Assembly: GCA_905221605.1 (NCBI GenBank)
Contig: CAJNDS010002825.1
Location: 188,001-252,000 of the forward strand
Source: Symbiodinium natans
Taxonomy: Eukaryota > Sar > Dinophyceae > Suessiales > Symbiodiniaceae
Length of the DNA stretch: 64,000 bases
Reading direction: 5' to 3'
Shown: positions 55,501 through 64,000 of the stretch, in pieces
Layout: every line of letters starts with the position of its first letter
How positions within the stretch are numbered: position 1 is the stretch's first letter
Program-made: the position numbers and the translations under genes
The notes under the pieces: model-generated
The model's input: only the letters and a program-made list of their open reading frames with translations
Told to the model about the DNA's origin: nothing
Databases searched by the model: none

Positions 55501-57431
55501 GAGAAAAAGATGGTTTTTCGAAGGATGGTTGCTCAAAACCATCGTTTTCTCGAGAAAAAGATGGTTTCGAACCAAAAAACCATCTTTTTCTCGAGAAAAC
55601 CAAAAAAACCATCTTTTGGAGGCCCCAGCCCCATAGTTTTGGAAAAGATGTTTTCTTTGGTTTTTTTTGGTTTTTTTGGTTTTCTCGAGAAAAAGATGGT
55701 TTTTTGGTTCGAAACCATCTTTTTCTCGAGAAAAAGATGGTTTTGAGCAACCATCCTTCGAAAAACCACCTTTTTCTCGAGAACAAGATGGTTTTACCAG
55801 GAGAAGACCTCCAAAAACCATCTTTTTCTCGAGAAAAAGATGGTTTCGAACCAAAAACACCATCTTTTTCTCGAGAAAACCAAAAAACCCCCATCTTTTG
55901 GAGGCCCCAGCCCCATAGTTTTGGAAAAGATGTTTTTTTTGGTTTTTTTGGTTTTTTGGTTTTTGTTAGTTTCTTGTTTTGTTGTTTTTCCCTTGATCTG
56001 GCTAGGACTCGGCTGCCACCCGCGGTGGGTCCATTGGGGGGGGGAGCATATATATATATATATGTGTGTGTGTTTCATCTTGTGTTGGTGTTGAGAAGGA
56101 GCCCAGGGAAGAAACATGTCCCATGCCTTCCAAGGCAGTGCAAAGTGTTCGAAAGGAGCTGAAGGTTCGAAAGCGAGATCATCCCGCCCTCTTCCTGCTT
56201 TTCGGCTCAGAGACTTTCAGGGATGTTCAGCGATGTTCAGGGATGCTCAGAGATGTTCAGATGTTCAGATGGAAAGCCTCAAGAGCCTCCGTTTGCTAGG
56301 GACGGGTCAGATCGCGCTCTTCCTCTGGAAGCCTGCCCAAAATTGCGTGCTAGGCTGGGAGCCGTGGGGAAGCATCTCTACGAAGCGGTCCAGGCAAGTG
56401 TTGTGTGTGTGTGTGTGTTTGTTTGTTTGTTTCTGGCTGTTTTTTGAAGGGGTGGCTTCTTAGGACTCTTAGGTCCTAGGTGGGAGTTCGGGGGCTAGCT
56501 TCTTGAGGGGCACCAGAAATCCCCCAAGAAAAGCCCAGTTGTTAGGCTTGGGCTGTGTTTAGGGCGCGCAGTTGCTGAAGCATCATGATTTGCGCACTCC
56601 ATAAGACCATAAGATGCAGATTGGCATCTCAGGAGCAGTACAAGAAAGCGGGAAAGAAGAGCTGGAAGCTGAGGAAGCCTCCACCTCAGAGACGTTGGCG
56701 CAGTCTCCTGGGCAAGCTTGCCCTTGAATCCCGACTCCTGTGCTCCCTCACTCCACTGCTCGAACCTTCCTTTCAAAACAAGGGCCCAATCTTTGAAACC
56801 CTTTAAGTTAGAGTGACTGCAGGGTATATAGGGTTCTCCTCCTCCTCCTCCGTTTTGGGTTGAGGGCATTGGGTTGGGTTGCCTTGTTCCCTGCCGCGAG
56901 GTTCAGCAAGAAGGAGAGCGCTCCCTGGATCAGAGCGGTGGAGAGCGCCAAGAAGCTCTTGCACAAAAGCTCCCGGGAGCACCCCGCCCTCTTCCTGCTC
57001 TCCGTGGTCGGGACGCCCAAAGGGTCCGGAGAGTCAGCAGAGTCTTCTTAGAAGAGTCAAAAACCCATAAAAGGGAATATAACGAGTCTAAATTTTGTCT
57101 TTTCTCTTGTGTGCGGATGCCTCAAGCACATTGCCGCGGCGTTTGTGTTCTCAGGCTTGCAATCTCGCGTGAGCAGTAAACTCTCTCTCTCTCTCTCTCA
57201 CTTTGCCGCGTCGCTCGTCAGCTCCGCTGTCTTGAGCACTCCAAAGCAGTATCCTTGCCGCCTTTGCCTGTGCACAAGCTGCTGATCGCCCAGGTTGGAA
57301 AGGAGATGTATGAAGCAGCTCAGGCAATGTACACAAGAAAGTCGTCAAAAGCAAAGGCGATGAAAGCCATGAGCGCCATGAAAGCCATGAAGGCGATGAA
57401 AGCTATGAAAGCGATGAAAGCGATGAAGTGA
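52562..57431 (+). CDS. Internally duplicated protein with KAMKAMK tail, 6 exons
   Basis: Exons: 52562-52642, 56135-56204, 56299-56393, 56633-56690, 56900-57010, 57250-57431; about 198 residues from ATG to TGA. The protein is two copies of a ~70-residue unit. Copy 1: KWELKPFSAKEKAPWK, AVQSVRKELKVRKRDHPALF, LLFG, ACPKLRARLGAVGKHLYEAVQ. Copy 2: KSWKLRKPPPQ, FSKKESAPWIRAVESAKKLL, HKSSREHPALFLLSVV, PVHKLLIAQVGKEMYEAAQA. It ends in a lysine-rich AMK repeat ([19 protein letters not shown]...). No known domain was recognised; the HPALFLL and GKxxYEAxQ words are shared by both copies. Such AMK/KAMK tails are, to my memory, typical of dinoflagellate predicted proteins, with unknown role. The start follows the GT61-like stop by about 84 bases. 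Intron 1 (GC donor, 3.49 kb) carries the composite repeat element. Confidence 0.75.
53540..54880. repeat. ~91-bp dyad-centred minisatellite
   Basis: About 13 diverged copies of a unit built from 'ttaacctttaaaccctgtag', 'ggttaaggtttaaagg' and 'agatttaggcatttaaacct'. The core AACCCTGTAGGGTT (or AACCCTATAGGGTT) is a near-perfect dyad. Core positions near 53591, 53686, 53780, 53857, 53948, 54039, 54136, 54227, 54317 and 54412 give spacings of 77-97, mostly 90-95. The words resemble CCCTAAA/TTTAGGG in both orientations, so the array may derive from inverted telomere-like repeats. Confidence 0.85.
54893..55960. repeat. Modular palindrome array (CTCGAG-centred)
   Basis: The basic unit is a perfect 26-nt palindrome: half-site CCATCTTTTTCTC followed by its reverse complement, centred on CTCGAG (for example 55136-55161, 55239-55264, 55436-55461, 55488-55513, 55716-55741, 55817-55842). 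Further sites are single half-sites or variants. Spacer modules are 'ggaggtcttctcctggtaaa', 'gaaggatggttgctcaaaac' and 'ccaaaactatggggctgggg'. Each occurs two or three times in direct orientation at ~300-bp spacing (54.9, 55.16, 55.46 kb), then inverted at 55.6-55.93 kb. Because the array is self-complementary, both strands carry long open frames with the same peptide words (FSREKDGF, RKRWF). These are not genes. Confidence 0.92.
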
Positions 57432-59490
57432 GTGCTCACTGCATGCCTGTACAGAAAAATGCTGGCTGAATTTTGGCGACGTCACCCGAGGTCAGCCTGA
57501 ACTTGTTACAGCAAAATCCCATTTCCAAACCCGTTACATAAGAGTTCTCCCCCTTGTTGAACTCTCTCTTTCCTGAGGAGAGCGCCTTTCCCCGCACAGA
57601 AACTCTGACTCGAAAGACGTGTTTTTTTATTCTAACGGTTCGTGCTGCCACGGTTGCATGGGCTTGGGTGGGGAATATTGAGAGATGCGGCTCATGCGAG
57701 CTTTCGTGTTGCAGCGTTAGGAGTGTTGGGGGCGAGGGGCGAGGGTTTGTGCCCGTAACTGAGCCCTGGTTCGAGGTGCAGAGGCTGCTGTGTTGTGGAG
57801 TCGGTCGCCGGATAGTTGGGCGGGACGTGGCAATGTTGACCCGTTTCATGCTGCAGTTGGGGTGTGGAGTGCGTCAATTCGGGGAGGATGTTTCGGAGTC
57901 ATTTTGAGCTGTTGAGTCACACTTGTCCCCCATCAGAGTTGCCAGAGGCTCAGCCGCCTGAGGCGTAAGGGGAGCTTAGGGCTTAGAGCTTAGGGCTTAG
58001 GGGTTTCGCATCTCATTGCTTGGGCAGCTCTGACCTGTAGCCTGCGGGTTCCAAATGGCTGAAAGAGTGACCCGGCGCGACCTCTCCAGAGTTCTGAACA
58101 GTTTGAAATCGGGTCAAAAGAGGGCCAACTGTGCGAGGCCCACGGCCAAAATGGACCTATGCTTACTGCGAGCTTGGCCCTAGGAGGGACGAGAGTAGGA
58201 CATTCCCGTATGCTGCACTGAGGGGGCGGAGGCGTATCGGTGTTCGTAAGGTTAGACCCCGGAGTGACGAGCTTCATGGGTTTTCTCTGCTTCGGCTGCT
58301 ACTACGGGGCTTTACACCTTTGAAGCGTGACATCTGAATCCTCAAAGCAATTCAGTAGAAGAGTATACCCAATGCCAAGGGCAGCTTCTGTCGAACTCGC
58401 AGCACGCCGCAGAAATCAAAATTGCCCGCGTGCACTCTGAGGGAAAGGAAAGTCGCTGCCCAAACTTAGCTTCTCCGAAGGTTCGAACGAACAATCCCAA
58501 CTTAACCCTGCGAAAACACAATGCCGAACGAGAAAGTGTAGAAGACGTAAAAGCGCTGTGTATCCCAAACAGGTTGCTTGTTTAAGGAGGACACTACTTT
58601 TGGGCCAATTTTCCATCTTTTTCGCGATGTCTCATTGCAGGCGCTCACGGGGCCCACTAATTGTTAATTGGTGTTGCCCCACTTGCCCCACTTGTTCTGC
58701 AGAAGAATTAATTGATGTTGCCCCACTGGCCTCACTTGTCCCACTTGCTCCACTTGCCCCATTTGCCCCGCTTGCCCTGCTTGCCTCGCATGGCTTTATC
58801 GCAAAGGGGGGGCAGGCTCTGACCCACCACAAGCAGCCTCAAAACGGTCAGTCTTTGAGGTTAGGGCAACATGGGGCAAAGTGCAGCAAGCAGCCCCCCC
58901 CCCCCCCCTCCTTAGCCGTCCGCTGGCTTGAAGAGGCCCACAAACACAAGCCTTTGAGGCATCTGGCCGGGGCCCCAAAGCTCCCCCATGGGCCGGTCCG
59001 ACCCCTACTCCTTTCGAACTTCCAACTCCCATCGCGCCATGATTTAGTGGCAAAGCTTGCCAGGAAGAACCTGATGCATCCTTTGCAAGCCCATCATGCA
59101 AGAGGTGTGTCAGTAAAGAGAAATCCTTTCAAAAGCAAGAAGAATCCTAGTCCTAAGTTCAACTAAGAATCCTATGAACATTCAACTAAAATTAAGAAGA
59201 ACGAATAGTAGAGCCTTCGTAAAATTTATGGGAAGACTATGGAAATTCATAGGACTCCTTTTCAAATATTGAGGGAATAGAAAAGAGGCCTCGGGGAAAC
59301 CAAGGAAACAGAGTACGAATTTCAGATTATTGAAACTAATGAGCCTTTAATACGCACTTTATGACATTGGAGGGGGAACATTGACCAAAAAAAACCGTGG
59401 CAAAACAAAGTCGCAAACACTGCTCCGCCCACTTTTTTCTGTAGACCACTGAGCCCACCCCCTTGTCCCCTAACGATAGGAAGAGAGCGA
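57432..59490. other. Region downstream of the KAMK gene, no firm gene
   Basis: Contains a (ccacttgcc)n-type repeat at 58,671-58,790 and a poly-C run near 58,893. Open frames with partly protein-like stretches (for example HDLVAKLARKNLMHPLQAHH near 59,040) cannot be tied to a family or to clean splice sites. They may be exons of a gene ending at 60,242. Confidence 0.4.
58671..58790. repeat. CCCACTTGC-type nonamer repeat
   Basis: About ten imperfect copies of a 9-mer (gccccactt / gtcccactt / gccctgctt). In frame on the + strand it reads as LAPLAPFAP-like repeats; it is probably non-coding. Confidence 0.75.
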
Positions 59491-59504
59491 GTGTTCTCTC
59501 GCAA

Positions 59505-59518
59505 CACCAGAGAGAGAG

Positions 59519-59555
<37 letters not shown>

Positions 59556-60085
59556 AGGGAGGGAGGGAGGGAGGAGGGAGGGAGGGGGAGGGGGAGGGGA
59601 GGGGGAGGGGGGGAGGGGAGGGGGGGGGGGGAGGGGAGGGGGAGGGAGGGGAGGAGGGGAGGAGGGAGGGGAGGGGAGGGGCGGGGCGGGGGAGGGAGAG
59701 GGGGGGGTGGAGGAGGAGGGAGGGGGAGGAGGGAGAGGAGGGAGAGGAGGGAGAGGAGGGAGGGAGGAGGGAGAGGAGGGAGAGGAGGAGGAGAGGAGGG
59801 AGAGGAGGAGAGGAGGAGAGAGGAGAGGAGGGAGGGAGGAGGGAGGGAGAGGGGGAAGAGGAGGGAGAGGAGGGAGAGGAGGGAGAGGAGGGAGAGGAGG
59901 GAGAGGAGGGAGAGGAGGGAGAAGACAGGAGGGACAGGAGGGACAGGAGGGACAGGAGGGAGAGGAGGGACAGGAGGGAGAGGAGGGAGAGGAGGGAGAG
60001 GAGGGAGAGGAGGGAGAGGAGGGAGAGGAGGGAGAGGAGGGAGAGGAGGAGGAGGAGGAGGAGGGAGAGGAGGAGGGAGAGGAAC
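59505..60085. repeat. ~580-bp polypurine GGA-rich tract
   Basis: Almost unbroken purines on the + strand: (GA)n, then GGGAGGGA/GGGGA clusters, then GGGAGAGGA 9-mer repeats with GGGACAGGA variants, ending in (GGA)n. The strand asymmetry is extreme. The long Gly/Glu/Arg and Pro/Leu ORFs across it are artefacts. Confidence 0.95.
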
Positions 60086-60176
60086 GTCTGGCGTGACCCG
60101 CACAGCCTATATGCCCGCTTCAGCCTGTAGGGACCTCCCCTACAACAAGAGACCCCTCCAACAGCCCGCAACGCAG

Positions 60177-60242
60177 GTCGAGATCGATTTCATAGGCTTC
60201 AACCAGTCGCTGCACGAAGCGCTGAAGCCCTTGCGCTTGTGA
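60177..60242 (+). CDS. Possible terminal exon of an unidentified gene
   Basis: After ACGCAG| the frame reads VEIDFIGFNQSLHEALKPLR plus L and stops at TGA. The composition and the clean AG|G acceptor suggest a last exon. Upstream exons were not identified, since the polypurine tract lies immediately 5'. No family was recognised. Confidence 0.3.
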   Translation, partial: VEIDFIGFNQSLHEALKPLRL

Positions 60243-60545
60243 GATGTGTGTGGTTTGTTTCCCAATCCTTGCCCACTGTTCCGAGAAGTGCCAACCAGCT
60301 TTAGCCAAGAACTTAGAGTGAGGCCCTCACTATATCCGTATGCCACTCTGTGTCCGATGGTCAAAGACACCGGAGACTCGTGCTGCGCAAAGCCGCAACG
60401 CCGCAAAAGCTCCCGCAAAGCCTCCGCATGGGTGTGATGCATCACAGGGGAGAAACAGCGCTGCTCTCGGCTGCATGGGGTGCAACTGTGTCCATCTCCT
60501 AATTGTCGTGACAATTAAGCACCGCACCCAAAAAAGAGAGCACAC

Positions 60546-63462
60546 ATGTCGAGAAAGGACAGAGAGCAAAGCCGTGACTTCACCAAAACCTATAATGAAG
60601 CAAAAGCTCGCTTTGGACAGTTTGAGAGTGTGGACGCGATGGAGAAACATCCGCAGCTTTGGCTTGAGCTGGCCTCGTAGGAACACCCACGAGACCTCAC
60701 GTAGGGTGTACGACGAGGTCACGTGAAGAGGTCCCATCCATACTCTCCCACCTGTTGGCCTTTTGCCAGGGCTTGTTGGCCACTCCGACATGAGTTTTTG
60801 GGCTTGCAGGGGGGGCAGGGTTGAGGTGGAAGAAGAAGCCCATGCCGGAAGCTATTCAGTAGATAATTCTGCAAGCGCTTGCACGCACTTCGGCAAGGGG
60901 GGGTGCCTTGTGCATCGTAGAGGAGTCGGGATTCTCCTGATCGGCTTGTTCTGGACGCCTTCCCCGCTTGGGCCTCTTCTGGCTGTTGATACACTGCTCC
61001 TGCTGCCATGGATGGCACTGGCACCCTGAATGCCGTGCCTTTCTGTGTCGCCCATCCCCTAGTGTCTGTCAGACGACCGCCCACAGATACTTCCTTGGAG
61101 ACTTGCACAGGCGCGCATGTGCGTGCACTGAAAGGCTTGCCAAAGCCTCGGGCCACTGTCTCGGAGCCCCCGAGAATGCCAGAGAAGCCCAAGACCAGGA
61201 GGGGCCTTGCAGGTTCACAAACCTTGAAGCCACCCCAAATGTCTTCTTGCTCCACGAAACACTTCAGGGAAGGGTTGGGAGGGAGGGAACGAGACCAGAT
61301 GCTTGGCGGCTCCAGACGCCTTTTCGGCCGGAATTTGGAACAAAGGTGTTCCGTGGTTTGGGGTTTGATGTGTTTGGGAAGGAGGGGTGCTGTGCTTTGG
61401 GCAAGTCTTGTGTCCATACTGCCCAAGTCCAGCCCTCACGAAGAGCATGCATAGCCCTTGCCAGGTCTGCGTCGCGTTCACCTGGCGCAGAGGAGAGTGG
61501 ATCTCACAGCTTCCCCCGAAGCGAAGCCTTAAAACCTTACAGCTGAGGTGCTAGCGATTCGCGCAGATTGTTCGCTCTCTCCTTTCTCCAGGAGGATGGG
61601 AGCTTCGGGAACCTCGGGAACCGTGCTGCGGTGTCTTTTGGTTTCACTGGCCTGCCTAAGGCGGCTGCATCCGGCATTTGCTCATTCGCTGGTCCTGCTT
61701 TGTGTGTTTTTGAAACACCCTCGAAACTAAGTACTGTGGGCATTAAGCCTGATAGGGTCCTCTGAAGGTTCTGGTGCGCCTGGACAGAAGCGAAGCCCTC
61801 TTGAAACCCTTTGAGTGATTTCGAGTGTGTGTCCGTCTGTGTCAGCTGAAAGCACCTCGAAGCCAAGCCACACATCCCTGACATCGAGAGGTGGGCAGCC
61901 GGTGCTCACTGCGAGGGCGAGGGTTGCAAGGCGCGTGGAAAAGTAAGTGTGTGTGTGTGTGTGTGTGTTTTTTTTTGGGGGGGGGGGGGGGGAGGGAAGG
62001 TAAACAGTAAAGGAAGGTGCCGCATGTTGTGACACAGCAACAGACTCGAGCAGAGCAAGGTGTTGAGGGCTCATCGGAGATCGCAAGTTGCGTCATGAGA
62101 GCACCAGTTCCTACTTCGTACTTCTGGTAGCACCTTTGCAGTCTTCATCTGGTTAAACTCCCAGTTTCCTTGTGTTCTGCCATTTCGTTCCACAGTACAC
62201 ACGAGAGTTTCAATCGAATATTGGGTCAAACTCTCTCTCCCTCTCTCTCTCTCGCTCTCAAGCGCCTCTCGCTCAGAGGCTGCCGAAGAGGCCGAGTCCA
62301 CTGAGCTGCTGCAGCACGCGGCGAAGGACTCCGCGGCGAAGGAGCTGTACTCTCCCTCTCTCCCTCTCTCTCTCCCGTCGCATCTCCTTTTTCAATTGTG
62401 GTGCTCGAGAGCTCTCTGCGCTTCTTTGTTTTTGTTGTTTGGAATTTGGGGTCTGGCGAAGTATGTGGGGGGGACGCCCGAAGATGCTCTCACTCTGGGA
62501 GACAGGCGGCTCGGAAAAGGTGAGGGCAGGGGAAAACGAACGACACAAAGAGGGGAACCTACTCGTGTGTCGGGCCAGGCTCAGCTGATGCTCGGAGCTG
62601 ATGCTCTCGAAGGTTTCTCAAGGCCCGTTTTGAAAAGTTTCACAAGAAAACTGAAAGCTCGGCTGAGCCTCAGCCTTCAGCTGCTCTCTCTGCAAAGCCT
62701 ACACCACCAAAAGAGGCACGCTGCAAACGAGGGGAAGCTCATGGATGCTGCAGTCTTAGAGGACAAAGGCCACACCAGTGAAGAGAAAAATGCTTCCGCT
62801 TGTCTCAGTAGCGTCCGGCCACTCACTAGCATGCCGGTGAGGCCGGTGGGGAGCATGAAGCCTAAAGAGAGAGAGAGAGAGCTTCCGGAATCCTTCTAAG
62901 GGAGGTGGGAGATTGTTTTCCGAGATCTTTGAGAGCAAAGAGGGTGTGGAGAGCTTCTGCTACTTCTACAAGAAGCCTCTCTCGAGTGAAAGATGGCTCA
63001 TAAGGGTGAGTGAAGCTTACGCGAAAGTCCTTCGGGCCTCTCGTGGGCTGCGAGGCAGGGAGGATCTGGCCCAAGAGATTCGGTTTCCTGAGAAAAGAGA
63101 GGGCTCAGAGGAAGGAGGGGGAAGGCGGAGAGGTCGAGCCAGGAAGAGTCAGGATCAGGAGAGAGAGGTGTTTCGGGGCGGGCGCTGGGGGGGGGGGGGT
63201 CCGGGAAGCTCCGAACAGGTTCACAGCTTTTTGGGCATTCTCTTGTGGCCAGGTCTCGCTATCCTACAGAAAATCTGTCCATTCGTTTGGCCAAAAACTC
63301 ACTCTAGATATAGCTTCAAAAAAAGGCATTTTCCCTTCCCCCAATTACAAGATCTCTAGCGTCAAGAGCTCATCTGGCGCAATCCTTTTCGATGCGCAAG
63401 CTGCAAAGAAGGACGGGTGGGGGCGCTACAACTCGCAGCTTGGCTCTATTGGCTTGGGATGA
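60546..63462 (+). CDS. Unrecognised multi-exon gene
   Basis: The first exon begins at ATG 60546: MSRKDREQSRDFTKTYNEAK, ARFGQFESVDAMEKHPQLWL, ELA. It then has a GT donor at 60677 (or reads to a stop at 60680 as a 44-aa ORF). Phase-compatible exons follow: 60819 on (VEVEEEAHAGSYSVDNSASA), 61592-61630 (EDGSFGNLGNRAA), 61853-61942 (HLEAKPHIPDIERWAAGAHC, EGEGCKARGK), 62279-62345 (AAEEAESTELLQHAAKDSAA), 62912-63005 (LFSEIFESKEGVESFCYFYK) and 63253-63462 (VSLSYRKSVHSFGQKLTLDI ... stop). Every donor assigned here is GT (one GTAAGT, one GTGAGT), unlike enolase. No domain was recognised. A Cys/His-containing segment (HCEGEGCK) is too short to call a zinc site. The end of exon 2 is unresolved. Confidence 0.5.
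61945..61994. repeat. (GT)n-T9-G18 tract
   Basis: Starts at the GTAAGTGT donor of the 61853-61942 exon and runs through (GT)n, poly-T and poly-G. Confidence 0.9.
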
Positions 63463-63569
63463 CCCCGAGCATCAGCGAAGCCAGGGGTCGCGGAGTTCTG
63501 CAACGAGTCCCCTTAGCAGGGCCATGCTCCAATGCTCTCGACTTGGGATGCCTCAGGTTTCTCTTTTTT

Positions 63570-63888
63570 GTTATTTGGGGGGGGGGGGGGGGGGGTGGGA
63601 ATTCCACGCGAAGGAACTTCTCCGAAAAAGCGCCCCCCCCCCCCCCCCCCCACTTCTTAACGCACTCAGGTATGGCCATGGTGGTGGAGGACCCTTCGCG
63701 GCCACGGTTTAAGACCAGGTCACCTCCATGCGGTGAACTCCTCAGAGGAGACATACTACGAAAATAAGGGACGCCTAATGTATTCTCCAGATAGTAGGAT
63801 TCCCCTTTCATGTGGAACCGAAATAGGCACCCATAAATTTCGGAACCTCCATGTCTTTACTTCTTGCTGCTTCAGTTGTCTCGTGTGG

Positions 63889-63929
<41 letters not shown>

Positions 63930-64000
63930 CGCGTGTGTGTTCAATCTTTTTGTTTCCGGGAAGGGAGGGGGGGTGGGGGGGGGGGGGGGGGGGTTTGGTT
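63570..64000. repeat. Homopolymer and GT/GC tracts at the right edge
   Basis: Poly-G at 63,577-63,594, poly-C at 63,632-63,650, (GT)n-(CG)n-(GT)n at 63,891-63,938 and poly-G at 63,976-63,993. A short frame near 63,672 (MAMVVEDPSRPRFK) could be an exon of a gene continuing beyond the window. Confidence 0.8.

Larger units (their letters stand above)
53341..56063. mobile_element. ~2.7 kb composite element with terminal inverted repeats in KAMK intron 1
   Basis: The left end (53,341 to about 53,383) reads (TA)n-TGGTCACCCCCCCC-ATTGGACCCATCGCGGG. The right end (about 56,020-56,063) read on the - strand gives (TA)n-TGCTCCCCCCCCC-AATGGACCCACCGCGGG. The two agree over about 40 positions, with few mismatches outside the homopolymers. 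(GT)n lies outside the left end and (TG)n outside the right. Inside are a ~91-bp minisatellite and the palindrome array. No transposase or reverse transcriptase ORF is visible, so it would be non-autonomous. Mobility is inferred from structure only. Confidence 0.6.

Noticed and set aside
54875-56162. Long ORFs on both strands (424 and 339 aa) with FSREKDGF-type repeats
   Set aside because: The array is palindromic, so both strands give the same peptide words. No start context, splice structure or domain supports translation.
59336-60242. Gly/Glu/Arg-rich and Pro/Leu-rich ORFs over 200 aa
   Set aside because: They are translations of the polypurine tract.

Overview
The window reads as dinoflagellate nuclear DNA, probably Symbiodiniaceae-like, though the species cannot be told. 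Four things point there. First, long stretches without ORFs hold short, widely spaced, GC-rich exons. Second, most introns of the best-resolved gene begin with GC or GA and end AG|G. Third, plant-type TTTAGGG repeats lie inside introns. Fourth, one protein ends in a KAMKAMK tail. No bacterial features, CRISPR arrays, rRNAs or tRNAs were recognised. No single ORF represents most of the genes; they were found by joining exons across phase-compatible introns.

Layout, all supported genes on the + strand: (1) 1-11 kb is mostly non-coding, with CT, CACACG and TCTCTTC repeat blocks. (2) About 12.3-21.1 kb holds a bestrophin-family anion channel gene; its core exons are clear but its ends are tentative. 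(3) 22,500-38,271 is a complete enolase gene in 26 exons (442 codons), whose introns carry a dispersed-repeat nest with palindromes, a minisatellite, a KAMKAMK fragment and telomere-like tracts. (4) 38.3-42.6 kb has possible small exons and one long intronless ORF (505 aa) that resembles, from memory, a family expanded in dinoflagellate genomes. (5) About 45.9-52.5 kb holds a glycosyltransferase family 61-like gene. (6) 52,562-57,431 is a 6-exon gene for an internally duplicated protein with a KAMKAMK tail. Its first intron holds a ~2.7 kb composite repeat bounded by inverted termini and filled with a ~91-bp dyad minisatellite and an array of perfect palindromes. (7) 60.5-63.5 kb holds an unrecognised multi-exon gene, preceded by a 600-bp polypurine tract.

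The genes are not an evident functional pathway: an anion channel, a glycolytic enzyme, a glycosyltransferase and unknowns. What unites them is orientation and tight spacing (GT61-like stop to KAMK start about 84 bp), as expected of a unidirectional dinoflagellate gene cluster. The most unusual content is in the introns: modular inverted-repeat elements made of poly-C/G, (TA)n and TTTAGGG blocks, and the palindrome array at 54.9-55.96 kb.
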